Part shown: piece after piece, positions 1 to 11,814 of the stretch | Numbering within the stretch: position 1 is the first letter of the stretch | How the letters are laid out: each line of letters starts with the position of its first letter | Position numbers and translations under genes: made by a program | Source: Arenicola marina | Lineage: Eukaryota > Annelida > Polychaeta > Arenicolidae | Assembly (NCBI GenBank): GCA_964019135.1 | Contig: OZ025260.1 | Coordinates: forward strand, 39,413,373-39,477,372 | Direction of reading: 5' to 3' | DNA length: 64,000 nucleotides | Notes under the pieces: model-generated | What the model was told of the DNA's origin: nothing | Seen by the model: the letters and a program-made list of their open reading frames with translations, nothing else | Database searches by the model: none

Positions 1-231
1 TTTTCTTATGACAACCGATATTAGTAATGCATTATACTCTGGGTCTGCATAAAATGACCCATGCAATCATTTGGTTTTGGAGAAATAGAGAACGTGCTAA
101 TGCGTATTTTGTTGATGGCTATTTAGAATCTAGCAAATTATGGCGAGCGATATTTTACGGAAATATATGTTGTTCTACCAACAAATACACCCAGATAACT
201 TTACATCTACAGTGTGACACAAACATCTCAC

Positions 232-427
232 CGCCGCCATTCCTGTAGCAGAGGTAGGGGAAGCGCCAGATGTTGCCCAGACCCACGGCGTAGCTGATGC
301 ACGACATGATGAAATCCAGACGACCGATCCAGTTGCCACGCTCTTTGTTCTCGTCACCGCTCGACGACCCATCGGAAGAGAGCGAGACTGAGGCCGACGA
401 CTTTTTACGGCAGCCCATGTCGTAAAC
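232..427 (-). CDS. SLC6 neurotransmitter-transporter exon (N-terminal)
   Basis: One exon of a sodium-coupled SLC6 family transporter (plasma membrane, 12 TM helices). The peptide has a Ser/Lys-rich cytoplasmic N-terminus, then [20 protein letters not shown] followed by [17 protein letters not shown], which is the diagnostic TM1 region with its unwound sodium and substrate-binding stretch. A good acceptor (T-rich tract ending CAG) precedes base 427 and a donor GGTGAG follows base 232, so the exon ends in phase 1 within the conserved NGGG. The likely start is the Met at 416-418, but the frame is open to the acceptor, so an earlier coding exon is possible. Remaining exons would lie left of the window. 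The subfamily (glycine, GABA, creatine or other) cannot be told from this exon. Confidence 0.93.
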
Positions 428-511
428 CTGGATGAAAAAAAACCGGATTAAATTCGTGGTTTTGCCACACGCTTATAATATGTCGATTTTTAGTCTCTTA
501 TGTTAGCCCAT

Positions 512-712
512 AATGATCGTTTGTTAGGTTGGTTGGTTGTATATTCAGAACGCTTTAGCCCCTTTTGCTCATATCGCGTCAATGGGAGAAAGAACGGAGA
601 GCAGAGCCGTGTCCCAGTGGTAACCCCCTACTCTTTGCGAAGAAGGATGAGAATGGGATCTTTATCCTGCGACCATACAGATATGGCCACAGCGGGGCGC
701 GAACCACCGATC
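512..712 (-). repeat. SINE body fragment, family A
   Basis: This stretch (GGTTGGTTGG..., CATATCGCGTCAATGGGAG, ...GACCATACAGATATGGCCACAG) is the reverse complement of the fuller copy at about 3668-3921. A third copy is at about 51297-51415. It ends at the tRNA-like part, exactly where the 24-bp minisatellite begins. Confidence 0.75.
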
Positions 713-1416
713 CACAAACCCCTTAACACCACGTGGTACAAACCTCTAAACACCACGTTACACAAACCTCTTAACACCACGTTACACAAACCCCTTAACA
801 CCACGTTACACAAACCCCTTACCACCACGTTACACAAACCTCTTAACACCACGTTACACAAACCTCTTAACACCACGATCCACAAACCCCTTAACACCAC
901 GTTACACAAACCTCTTAACACCACGATCCACAAACCCCTTAACACCACGTTACACAAACCCCTTAACACCACGTTACACAAACCCCTTAACACCACGTTA
1001 CACAAACCTCTTAACACCACGTTACACAAACCCCTTAACACCACGTTACACAAACCCCTTAACACCACGTTACACAAACCTCTTAACACCACGTTACACA
1101 AACCTCTTAACACCACGTTACACAAACCCCTTAACACCACGTTACACAAACCTCTTAACACCACGTTACACAACCCCCTCAACACCACGTTACACAAACC
1201 CCTTAACACCACGTTACACAAACCTCTTAACACCACGTTACACAAACCTCTTAACACCACGTTACACAAACCCCTTAACACCACGTTACACAAACCCCTT
1301 AACACCACGTTACACAAACCTCTTAACACCACGTTACACAAACCCCTTAACACCACGTTACACAAACCTCTTAACACCACGTTACACAAACCTCTTAACA
1401 CCACGTTATACAAACT
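711..1416. repeat. 24-bp minisatellite, about 29 copies
   Basis: Tandem unit CACAAACCYCTTAACACCAC plus GTTA, 24 bp. Variants are CCCC/CCTC and GTTA/GATC. Because 24 is a multiple of 3 the array is open in several frames on both strands and gives fake proteins of repeated 8-residue units. Decayed copies recur at about 2396-2480. Confidence 0.97.
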
Positions 1417-1449
1417 GTGCATTATCTGGATAATGAACAGTTGTTAATA

Positions 1450-2390
1450 TTGACTCCGCCAAGTGTCACGGTGCAATCAGCCGAGTCGAGCTGAGCTGAG
1501 CGGAGGCGCGTTGGCTGATGTTGTCAGAACTTGCCAATTTCAAGACAAACAATGGAATGCAAAAGTCAATCCTTAGCTCCAAGGGGGCGGGGGTTAGATT
1601 AGAAAGGGGGGAGCGTCGGACATTTTCATGTCATGTCATTGCCACAGCAGGTGTCACATATGTGTTTAATGGTGCAGGATAAATATTACAAAATACACGA
1701 CATATATGGATGATTCATTTGCAAGCAGAAGTGTTAGATCCCTCATATCGCTTTTCAGGGGGCGATGTTTTCAAGAAAGTTAGACGTAATGACTTAATTG
1801 AACCGTGCGTGGTGATTTAGAAAACAAGACTTCCAAAAAAATGTCTACTTCCTCCAAGCCTTCCCATCCCTACCCTCCCCCCCTTGGGCTACACAATGAC
1901 GAACCGTTGTTTCCATAATGCGCTCACTTATTAGTCCTGATGTGCAATAAGACCGATCCAGACTGTCAATCATTCACTCACGTCACTGTTGCTTTTATCC
2001 AATCATGTGGTGAAATGATAGGATAAATCCACGTGCCGACGTTCCACGTGCGTTATGTCGGACAAACAAATCGGACAAACAAAGCAGCATATAACTTTGT
2101 TGTCAGTTTCAGAGATGAGTACTTTTTACTCGTAACTATCATCAGGTATGATTGTCAATTTCGTACTCACGAGTAACGAAAGAGGACTCATGCGTGGATG
2201 GGGCTTAGTGGCGGAGTATGGATCGGTCTATTGATACAATAGTTAATTTCCTTTGTCCAAATATGAGCAAATGTAATGCCTTGTTAAAACAAGTATGTTA
2301 AAGAACTCGCTGTCGTGCGTTCCCCAAATAAACCACTCGACGCTGTCGCGCCTCGTGCTTCATTTTGGCGAATGCACTCCAGCTCCAACT
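1450..2390. other. No gene seen
   Basis: Mixed sequence without a convincing ORF or exon. Nothing recognised apart from a few short G/C-rich tracts. Confidence 0.6.
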
Positions 2391-2395
2391 AGTAA

Positions 2396-2535
2396 ACAAA
2401 CCCCTTAACACCACGTTATACAACCCATCAACACCACGTTAGACACCCCCCTTAACACCAGTGGTACAAACCCCCTTTAGTGGTAGTAGGTATTTTCAAG
2501 CATCACCCACTTAACCTACTTAAAGCCACGTGGTG
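2396..2535. repeat. Decayed copies of the 24-bp minisatellite
   Basis: At least three diverged units (ACCCCTTAACACCACGTTA, ACCCATCAACACCACGTTA, CCCCCTTAACACCAGTGGTA) related to the array at 711-1416. Confidence 0.8.
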
Positions 2536-2574
2536 CAACCCACCGGCAGTTTTGTGATAATTGACCTTCACAGG

Positions 2575-3661
2575 TATGGCAAGCCCTTTGTATCGTAATT
2601 CGAGAAACTTAGTTTCTCGACAAGAAACCCGGTTTCTTCGCCGAAAATCCCGGTTTCTCGACAAGAAACTAGGATTCTTGGCAGGAAACTAAGTTTTTAG
2701 CGCTAAAATGGGGGTTATAGCCAGAATCCCTGTTTCCAGAGATATAACCCTAGTTTTAGCGACAACCCCAGTTTTTACAGCGCCGATTGTATCTTAATGT
2801 TTATACCTCCATTATTGGTCAGGAAACTGGCTTTCTTGCCTTCAAATCCCACTTTCTCGCCAAGAAACCAGGATTCCAGGTTAAAACCACAGTTTTAACC
2901 TCCATAACCGCAGTTTCAGCGAGAAACCTAGTTTCCTGTCGAGAAACCAGGTTTCCTGGCGAGAAACTAGGTTTCCTGTCGAGAAACCAGGTTTCCTGCC
3001 GAGAAACTAGGTTTCTTCGTTGCTAAGGTCCGTATCTAGCATTCCTGAACGTCACACTTCGCACCGCACATTCAGCCAATAAGAGCGCAGGGTCTGTGGA
3101 GGACCCAGCCCAGTAAGGGATTGCCCGGGAATTCCCTCACTCACATGCGCTCTCATTGGCTGAATGTGCGGTGCGAAGTGTGACGTTCAGGAATCCTAGA
3201 TACGGACCTTAGCAACGAAGAAACCTGGATTCTCGACAGGAAACCTGGTTTCTCGACAGGAAACTAGGTTTCTCGCTAAAACTGCGGTTATGGAGGTTAA
3301 AACTGTGGTTTTAACCCGGAATCCTGGTTTCTTGGCGAGAAAGTAGGATTTGAAGGCAAGAAAGCCAGTTTCCTGACCATTAATGAAGGCATAGACATTA
3401 AGATACAATCGGCGCTGTAAAAACTGGGGTTGTCGCTAAAACTAGGGTTATATCTCTGGAAACCGGGATTCTAGCTATAACCCCCATTTTAGCGCTAACA
3501 ACTTAGTTTCCCGCCAAGAATCCTAGTTTCTTGTCGAGAAACCGGGATTTTCGGCGAAGAAACCGGGTTTCTCGAGCAAGAAACTAGGTTTCTTGTCGAG
3601 AAACTAAGTTTCTCGTCGAGAAACTAAGTTTCTCGAATTACGATACAAAGGGCTTGCCATA
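2575..3661. mobile_element. Fold-back element, 515-bp inverted arms, 6-bp TSD
   Basis: Two near-identical inverted arms, 2575-3089 and 3146-3661, enclose a 56-bp spacer. Both ends begin TATGGCAAGCCCTTTGTATC. The element is flanked by CACAGG at 2569-2574 and 3662-3667, a 6-bp target-site duplication. The arms are filled with short self-complementary subunits of the form GAGAAAC-NN-GTTTCTYG, so each arm also folds on itself. No transposase is present, so it must move in trans. The superfamily is not assigned. The peptides encoded in each arm mirror each other and are not genes. Confidence 0.9.
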
Positions 3662-3667
3662 CACAGG

Positions 3668-3921
3668 GGCCGGCGCGACAGATGAGTGGGCTAGAGCGCT
3701 CGCGTTGAGTGCTCTGGTCACCACCTGAGAGCCTAACGGCACGTGGGTCGGTGCTTCGAGCCCTGCTGTGGCTATGTCTGTGTGGTCGCAGGATACAGAT
3801 CCCATGTCTGTCTTCGTAAAGAGTACGCCCGGGGACATGGCTCCACTCTCCCTTCCTTCTCCCATTGACGCGATATGACCAAAAGTGCTTCAAGCGTCGT
3901 GAAAAACCAACCAACCTTCAT
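3668..3921 (+). repeat. tRNA-derived SINE, family A
   Basis: The head resembles a type II tRNA: an A-box-like GATGAGTGGGCTAGAGCGC and, about 60 bases on, a B-box-like GGTGCTTCGAGCC. The body runs through CATTGACGCGATATGACC to AACCAACCAACC. Two further 5'-truncated copies lie in the window in opposite orientation (512-712, 51297-51415). The Pol III origin is inferred from the boxes. Confidence 0.7.
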
Positions 3922-5440
3922 TGGGTGTAGAGAAGGCAGAACAAAAACAAAGTTGTAAAACTGTTTATATAAGTAGGCTTAGGGTAGAAATGGACTTTTG
4001 TACACACTGTTAACTTGCTCATTGAGTCTGTGTTTTGTCAGATAAAGCTATAAACAGTGTGTCATGCAGTTGTGACACGCAGCTTGAAGTGCGAGCCAAA
4101 GACAAGCCCCGAAGTCATGTCTCTCTAGACCACACGTGTATGTTGTACTGTGGGTAAACAGCCTACCAGGCTTGGCTCTCAAGTGGTAGGGGCAGAGCTC
4201 TCTGGTAACTTAGATAATCTCAGGTGAGGGGGCGCTGTACAATAAGCTGACGTGGGGGAAAATGTACGTCGCATTCCTCAACTAGAGCTACTACATGACG
4301 CCGCCATAACGCCGCCATGTACATTAGTTTACAGCTACGACCCTAGAACCCTACTTGAAGGGTTCTTGGTAAGCAGCTCGGGACCAACCAACATTTCAGA
4401 ATAGGGTAAGAGGAAAACATTTTAAACTAAGGAAATATAAGGGGCACGGGTGGAACGCTATAACCGTCTACGTATAAAGACTAATATGGTAAGAAGTTCA
4501 CGAGGTTGCGGAATGCGGTATAAAGGCCAAGGGTATTTTCGAAATACCCATGATAAGGACAACAGACAAGTCGTTTGCTTGGCCGCACACTCTATCGGTT
4601 TGCAGCAGCATATTGAAGGACATACATTGTCGTGACTCACAGAGTTTCATCGGAATCCTTGAGGAAAATCCAACTAGTGTCACACAGAGTGTAATCAGAT
4701 TCCCTATGGGACAACACTAGCCGATCCCCAAGACGCTCAATAAGAACGCCTGAAGATCCTGCCGAGCCACAATCGCAATGCTCCACTGTATTTGTCTAAC
4801 TCGGCACATGCGTCGTGTGGAGATTAAGTTTTTCACACCTGTTTGCGGAGTTACGGTCTCACCATACTTATAAACGTCACTTCAATTTTTACTGTTTGTC
4901 TCCCTGTGATATGGCTATCAAGATCAGAGATATGACCCATCTGCGCGGCAAAGAAACATGTGGGAAAAGAGATCATGCTGAAAGCTATATAATATCATAC
5001 ATCATTCGATCCGAACTTTACAAAGTAATACTATCCACGTGGTAAATATGATTATAAATGTGTGAAATGTGGGAAATTACTATTATAAATGTGGGAAAGT
5101 ATTCTCATCCCACATTGAAGCGCGCCGTTTTCTTTAGATAAAATTCCTTTGGTCTCCAGGTTGCTTTTAGTTCCGATTGTCGCACCCCTCGGCGCACTCT
5201 GTGACCGTAGCGAGTATTTTCTGTCTCACCATCACTTCTTTTCTCTGTTAGCACATTCATCCTGCCTCTACCTAAATTATATGTTGTCTTTATCAGCGAG
5301 GATGCCCTGTTAGGTGCAACATATACGCCACCCTTTTGGTACTGCCTCATCGGTATGATTTGTCTACCCCCTTCTTTGTTTGCTCATGCAGGTCCTCGTG
5401 ATAATTGACTCTAAGTTTAAAAACCCGTGAAAAGGAAAAA
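3922..5440. other. No gene seen
   Basis: Unique-looking sequence. ORFs of 60-80 codons occur on both strands without family features or splice context. Nothing supportable. Confidence 0.5.
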
Positions 5441-5448
5441 CATGAGCA

Positions 5449-5745
5449 GAGGCCCCCAGGAACTATTGATCTGCGGTCTAGTGCGCTAACCACTACACCA
5501 GGGAGGCCCCCAGGACCTATTTATCTGCGGTCTAGCGCGCTAACCACTACACCAGAGAGGCCAACTATTGATCTGTGATACAGTGGGCTAGACACTACAC
5601 CAGGAAGACCCCCAGGACCTACTGATCTGCGGTCTAGTGCGCTGGCCACTACACCAGGGAGGCTCCAAGGATATATTGATCTGCGGTCTAGTTAGCTAAC
5701 CACTACACCATGCAGGGAGGGCCCCAGGACCTATTGATCTGAAGT
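5449..5745 (-). repeat. Tandem array of SINE head units (about 54 bp, 5.5 copies)
   Basis: Five full units and one partial repeat the reverse complement of the tRNA-like head of the SINE at 7395 (GGCCTCCCTGGTGTAGTGG through the anticodon-arm part to GATCAATAGG). Each unit keeps an A-box-like segment but none has the B box or the SINE body. Units differ by several substitutions. Confidence 0.85.
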
Positions 5746-5759
5746 ACGGAGGATAAAGG

Positions 5760-7280
5760 ACGTTACTCAGCTACACATAGAATCCCTAAAACATGTCGTT
5801 GTTATAAAATTTCAGACGTACCTGTCTAATTGTCAAATATGACTGCGTGATATCCGTGGTCCACCCTGGAGCCGATGTTTGGTGACGGAGACTGATGGTG
5901 TGTGTGGTTTGCCGGAGGTTATGTACTCACTATTGCCACTGTAGAGATAGGATTTTCTTATCAAGAGGGCCCCCCCCCCCCCCTTACAGCAGGCGGGAAG
6001 TAGAGGGAGGGGGTGCTGGAGGTGGTGACCGTTAGGCGACCCCAGCTTTCGCGAGATGGTAGAGTGAGGGGGAGGGGGGGGGGGGAGGGGGCTACCAGGG
6101 TTTTGCTCGTTCGACACCCAATCATCGTTTCTAATTCGCGTCACGTGTTAGTAACTATAGTGTCAGCGTCGATGTCACGTGCGGAATAAGGGATTTAAAA
6201 GAGAAGGGGAGGGCGGGCGTAGGTGCGTAGTTAGGTTTCTTTTAGGTCGTCCTTTTTTCGCACTTGTCGCCCAAAAACCGCTCTTGGTTACCTTGGAACC
6301 TCGGAACCTCTGGATGAACGAGCTCTGTCCTATATGGTAGTAATCATGAAACATATTTACCACAACCCCCCCACCCGCCCCACTTTTCTGGTTGACATGG
6401 CTACATTCCAAGACTGTCTAATATTGAATCAAGAAAAGTCTTACGAATCTGATCTACATTCAGTGAATTACATGGGTTCAATTCTATGTGTTTGTGTGTG
6501 TGTGTGTGTGTGGGGGGGGGGAATCACTTTATCACCCCTTCCGCTATGACAGTCTAACTAGTGGGAGTGGGGAAGGGGGCTCTAGCCGCAATTCGGTTAG
6601 CGAGGTTCTCTCCTTAGTCTCTACAACCTCCTAGCGACACCTTGTGGACGCGGTGGGCGTTAACGGACGAAAACACTCCATAACTATATAGGACATATGC
6701 TATATATATGTTAACTGGAAGAAGCTTCACTCAAATACTGGCAGTTTGTTTGGTCGGGTCGCTGGTATATAATACCGAGCTGGATAGTATACAAGTGCCC
6801 TGTGCCCTTGTAGAAGGAGTGAGGAGTATTTTTCTTTTCTTTTATCCCCTCCGGATCGCGTTGCTTGCCAACATGGAAACATTATATCAGGTCACGAACT
6901 GCGCGTACCTTAAAGAGCGGAAAGGTCATCTGCAGGGCAATTCTCTTTGCTAGACTTGCCATGCATGTCTATGTGGGACTGAACTCTTACTAAGCCCGTG
7001 AGTCCGCATATGTGTCATTCTAACTGACTGGCCATGTTGTAGGAGAGGACTTAATCCTTCAGTTTATGGTGACGGCTTAAGTTGAGTCGGAAACGGCGGT
7101 CTGTTATCTTGATTTCGGTCGCCACTCTAGGAGGCTAATAAACGCGATAACTCTTGTAAAGGTCCTCCATGTTGTCAGGCCACAGTGTGTTTGTTGACAG
7201 TTATGATCCACCCAACGTGACCGTTTTAATTTGGGGTCACCTCAATCAGACCGGGGGATGAACCAGAAACAAGGGAGGGG
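5760..7280. other. No gene seen; poly-C/poly-G and (GT)n tracts
   Basis: Contains a poly-C run near 5970, a poly-G run near 6068 and a (GT)n-G8 tract at about 6488-6520. No supportable gene. Confidence 0.5.
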
Positions 7281-7318
7281 GTAGGTCCTTAACGAAAATG
7301 GGGGTGGGGTGCACCATA

Positions 7319-9235
7319 TGTATGTAATTTATTTCCTCCACTCGCTGGAGAGTTCAAGCAACGTATGTTACAGACAAATACATAAATATCAGAGGGGGCC
7401 TCCCTGGTGTAGTGGTTAGCGCACTAGACCGCAGATCAATAGGCCCTGGGTTCGAATCCGGGCTCGGGCACCTAATCTGGGGCATGTTTCATTCCTTCAT
7501 CCTTCATCGTCTCGGGAGGTTCCTTGGCCCAATTTAGCCTGTATGTGCACAAAAGTGGCCTAAAACACCAACATTCCATTCCATAAATATCAGAGTAGTA
7601 ACGGTAACGATAATAATAATAAAACAATGATAAATATAACACACAATTAAAGTATTTACAATATCATTTGACTATACTAACTTAATAATAGGGCAGACGC
7701 GGCTCCAAGGACAGAGCCTGCCATGCCCTGCCACTTATTGTGGTGAATAAGACTAAATCATCGGTGTATTCGTCTGGATGAGGTCTATGGCCCAAAATGA
7801 GCGTGGTTACAAGGTTTTCACTAGAGTTAAAAAGATAGGAGGAAAACTGGGCGCTACATTGGTTGATTATTTCGGTCCAGAACATCTCTCTAGCCGCCTG
7901 GTATTTGTCACACGACTGGAGAAAGTGATTTAAGGGGACAGATATTCGTTTTTTGCAATATTCACAAACTGAATCGGTTTCTTTATAGAGGACGCAGTTA
8001 AGTCGTGCCAGCGCGCGCAGTTGCCTTTTCTCATTAAACCGCGTGCTTTCCATTTGCCAGTAAATATGTATATGCAGGTTACAGCCATATACTCCATTAA
8101 AATAATTATATTTTTCCTGAACAATTTGTTGCGAGAGCTGAGTCTCTTTGTGACGCTTCACAGATGCTCTAACTGTGTTTTTCCACTCTCGCTTAGACGG
8201 AAAACTGTTATCAGACACATACTTTGAAATGTGCTCAAACAAGTCATACTTCGATAACACATTAGTTAAATCTTTAACAATACCTGTACACTGGCCATTT
8301 GCGTTTTGAAAGAGTCGCTCAACAAAGACGACCTTAGCCAGCTTGCTAACATGTAGCCGGCATAGGCGTCCCAGGAACTGTAACTTCTTGACGTCGATCG
8401 TACATTCTAAACCAAGATCAGTCACCATGCATCGAGTGATAGTTGCACTACAATTTCTTGGAAAATTCTGGATAAATCGCAGGCAAAATGAATGAGCCCG
8501 CTCCAACTGAGCTAACTCGCCCCTGCTTAAATTCCACCACAGCTCAGCCCCATACAACGCATGAGGCAAAACGACAGTCCTATATAATCGCACGGCAGTG
8601 ACACAGCTGAGTTCCGCGGGTCTTACACCATAGCCTACTAGTGTCATCAAACCGCTTCTCAGTTTAGAGGCTGCATCGCTCGTTCTCTCAACTGATCTAT
8701 TTAGTGAATTTAACCGTATATCCACGTGAGTAAAGTCTATAACTTCTTCGACTGGCTCGCCATCTAACAATAGTGATCTACGGGGGCAAGTTTCCTTTTA
8801 GCATTGGCTGTTTCGCCGTAAACCATCAATTTTGATTTTACAGGGTTGAATTTAAACCGCCATTTTCGTGCATACTGTTCGCACGAGGAGACAAGCCCTT
8901 GCAAGGCATTAATGGTCAGCGCCGTGACAGCGATGTCATCGGCCTGCAATATACCGCCACATGAAACTTGACCACAGCAAGCGCCTGAACATGGGGTGCA
9001 CAGAGCCGTCGCTAGCTCGTGTACAAACAACATATATAACCATGGTCCCAAAATTGAGCCCTGGCGCACGGAGCGCCGTACATCTGTTTTTCGACCTCAT
9101 GCCATTCAAAACTACATTAGCTGTCATATATTGCGCTGGATGAGTCAAGAAAGCACAGAAAGACTTTTGAAAAACGGTCAGTGTTATAGTTAATGCATTC
9201 TTGTAGTTCAAAAGATGCCTGTAGATGTTCAAAGA
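7319..9235 (-). pseudogene. 5'-truncated non-LTR retrotransposon (LINE), RT and C-terminal region
   Basis: Minus-strand pieces in order: RT palm around 8764-9110 with RQGSILGPW and the active-site motif degenerated to QADDIAV, then KWRFKFNPVKSKLMV, then thumb and C-terminal region at 7682-8770 (VVLPHALYGAELWW) ending in a zinc knuckle CEYC...H...C near 7940-7970. Frames change at about 8766 and 9065, so it is inactive. There is no endonuclease. A 37-bp sequence (starting TAGGTCCT, ending GTGCACCATA) flanks it at 7282-7318 and 9236-9272 with one mismatch, probably its target duplication. The 3' part is AT-rich with an ATT-repeat tail and contains the nested SINE. The clade is not assigned. Confidence 0.88.
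7395..7581 (+). mobile_element. tRNA-derived SINE, family B, with 14-bp TSD
   Basis: The head has an A-box region (TGGTGTAGTGGTTAGCGC) and a perfect B box (GGTTCGAATCC), as in a Pol III-transcribed tRNA. It is followed by a 110-bp unrelated body ending CCAACATTCCATTC. CATAAATATCAGAG occurs at 7381-7394 and 7582-7595 as a perfect 14-bp target duplication. It sits in the 3' region of the LINE. It is not a functional tRNA gene: the acceptor ends do not pair and no proper anticodon arm forms. Confidence 0.92.
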
Positions 9236-9289
9236 TAGGTCCTCAACGAAAATGGGGGTGGGGTGCACCATAAGATACATTAATTTGTT

Positions 9290-10100
9290 CTGCGAATTAG
9301 GGCCTCCGCCCTAAAAGGTAGCGGGAGGAATCTATAATGATAGAGAAAAGAAGATGAGTAGAGACCACTAGAAGAGAAGATATAGCTGCATAAAGTATCC
9401 GAATGGGTACAACTTGTATTGTAACCTGTATTGTAATATCGCACAATGGTGTCAGAACAAGTGGCGATTTTAACGACGACTTTCAAGATCCCAATAAATT
9501 AGTAGCATGCAGAAGCGGGATGCGACATCTTGAGCGAAAACCCGACAAATTAGTATTCTCTCTGGCTTTCCCGATGAATCATATATTACACATGGGTTAC
9601 ACCGAAGAAGCTATATTAGACCGAATAGTGGAAGAACGTGGCTTTGCGCCCAGCTTAACCCATCGAGACGTGTTTGAATAGCTGATGTGGTGTGGCCCGC
9701 TTATGTTACTAGAATGGGGGGGTGGGGGGGGGGGGGGGGGGGCCAGGGGTGGTTGTGCAATATGGATTTTAACGGCTACATAAGATTTAAAAAAATGCAC
9801 ACAATTTTGGAATCTTTTTTTTCAGGAGACTCACAGCAACATTGGTGATGTAACATCGAGTGGGCGTCGCCTAGCGGATTCCTTCATAACTAAATGTTGC
9901 AGTCGTTTCCTCATATCCTGAGCATTCCATATCAAACAGTATATATCATATTTATATGAAATGGTATTCCCCCGGGAGTGTTCTTCATCAATAGTCTAGA
10001 CAGGATAATATAGGCCTACATAGGATATAGGATGGGATGATAGAATTGCGTTGCAGGCCACTATTGTGCATACATGGAATAAGAAAGAAGCCGCCTGTGA
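9290..10100. other. No firm gene; long poly-G near 9716-9742
   Basis: A plus ORF at 9403-9681 ends with a peptide (MGYTEEAILDRIVEERGF...) that faintly recalls a UBA-like helix bundle, but no splice signals or homologous context support it. A G-run of about 25 interrupted by one T lies at 9716-9742. Confidence 0.3.
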
Positions 10101-10109
10101 CAATGAGAT

Positions 10110-10313
10110 AGGGGTCTAGAAGGGGTAAATGGCGACACGCGACAAAGGCATATTTGAAAAATCGACGTTCGACCCCGAAATTCCGACACTGAGGATCTAA
10201 AAAAGCGAGACAGACACAAATATTTTTTTCTGAAAAACGACACGGAACGTTGTGAAAATCGACATTCGACACTAAGAATTTTCAAAAATCGACACTGGAC
10301 CCCCCCCCCCCAT
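10110..10313. repeat. Dispersed repeat with AAAATCGACAC motifs
   Basis: Contains several near-copies of AAAAATCGACRYTSGACM ending in a C-run. The same arrangement (GGTCTRGAAGGGRTAAATGG, then ATATTTGAAAAAT) is found at 50268-50475. The motif also forms the 30-bp minisatellite at 22138-22335. Confidence 0.75.
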
Positions 10314-10339
10314 TCCAGACCCCTGTAGATGTTACATGA

Positions 10340-10402
10340 ATCGTAGTGCCCAGAGTCAGTGGCCGTGTGCGCATGACCGAGGTTCGAACCCTGTTCTGAG
10401 AC
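10340..10402 (+). repeat. tRNA-like B-box sequence, possible SINE remnant
   Basis: CGAGGTTCGAACCCTGTTC contains a perfect B box. The upstream A-box region is poor, so this is probably a decayed SINE and not a tRNA gene. Confidence 0.35.
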
Positions 10403-10825
10403 ATTAGTTTATTCTACTCACCTTCATGTCATTTTCCATGTTAGCGTTGTCTGAACTTGGCTCCGACAGTTGCTCAATATTCCCGATGATGCTTTGATCC
10501 TCAGTATGTTCCAAGTATCACTGGTCGAAGAATGGGAGAGCAGACGTCTGGGAACAAAAGGATTCAATGTTTATGTCTGCAGCTGGCTGTGTGCAGACAG
10601 ACTGACCACCAGAATATGTTGCTAATTTCGTTTGTCAGCTGTGTTTAAAAATTGCGTATCTATATATATGTGTTCCCGCGGGAAGAGACAGCAACGGTCG
10701 ATGGTCTGGAACCTTACCAGGCCTGCCTCTTAAGCAGCCTGTGAGTGCATGTTTGGCTAACGGATGCCACATGTTCTGTATAGAATGGCTTTCTGGCAGC
10801 GATAACAACTGTGTTTGAAGGGATA

Positions 10826-11182
10826 TAGGGTCTGTAAGTGACGTCACAGACAGCGCGCGCTCACCTCTAGAAACAACCGTTCTGGGTACAACGCGTCAGC
10901 GGGTCCCTATACTTTACTATGGGCCTCAAACTAGACTCACTGATGTTTGAGATATGAATGCAATGTTAGATTTGAAAACCATATGGAATAAATGTTTGGG
11001 GGTGTACCTTCATACTCGTACTAGTTTTAAATCGCAAGACGCTGGTTTTCTGTGCGTTTCACACCATTACAAAGAGCTCCCTATGCTTTGTATATGGGGC
11101 GGTGAAGCGTCATGTACCCAAAACCGAATTCGCTGGAGGTGAGCGCGCGCTGTCCGTGATGTCACTTACATACCCTATTGAC
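10826..11182. mobile_element. MITE with about 100-bp inverted ends
   Basis: The ends are inverted copies: TAGGGTCTGTAAGTGACGTC... at the left and, read from the right, TAGGGTATGTAAGTGACATC..., both followed by GACAGCGCGCGCTCACCTC. The internal part has no coding capacity. Superfamily not known. Confidence 0.7.
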
Positions 11183-11800
11183 AGCAATTATCGCTACAGG
11201 GAGTCACTTGCTTAATTATTGATGCTTTCTCTTGGTATCAAGCTGGGGTGCAGATAGACCGGGTGGGGATGGGGTGGGGGGGGGGGGGCGGGAGGTGTCT
11301 TCGGGGGTTAGGGGGTGGGGGGCATTTTATTTCTTGCCTGGTTCTTTGTCCGGCGGTCGTTGATATCAAATCTGCAATCTCGACCCTCTATCCCCCGCTA
11401 TTGCACTCCCCCTTCTCGCCCAACACGCTATCATAGGTTATCTGAGAAAGCGGGGGGGGGGGGGGGGGGGGGGGTCCAGGGCTGAAAGGGGGGCCCTCGG
11501 GGTCAAAGCTAATCTAGGCCAAAGTAGAAACGCAGCAATGCTAATTGCCGATAATATGTAAGGTGTAAACCTAAGCCTAAGCTTTTCTGTTCCGTCCTTA
11601 ATTAACAATGCAGAATGCCGTGCTAACGTCCATCCGCCCTTCCGCCTTTCATATTCGCAAGTCGTGTACAAAACTAATGATAGTGAGGCGGTAACCCATA
11701 ACGATATTGTTAACTGTAATAACTGATATACCTATATACCAATAAATACATACATTACATGCTGCATTGTTTTCAGATAATAGCATGCTGACGCCACTAG
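11183..11800. other. No gene seen; G-rich tracts
   Basis: Poly-G at about 11276-11288 and 11453-11474. Gly- or Pro-rich ORFs here are translations of these runs. Confidence 0.5.
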
Positions 11801-11814
11801 CCCAATCATTGGGG

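Noticed and set aside
500..1447. 315-codon ORF and its 264-codon antisense partner
   Set aside because: Both are translations of the 24-bp minisatellite, which is open in several frames because its unit is a multiple of three.
7395..7470. Functional tRNA gene
   Set aside because: A and B boxes are present but acceptor and anticodon arms do not pair, and a SINE body with target duplication follows.
9403..9681. Host exon with UBA-like end
   Set aside because: Similarity is faint; no acceptor or donor and no partner exon found.
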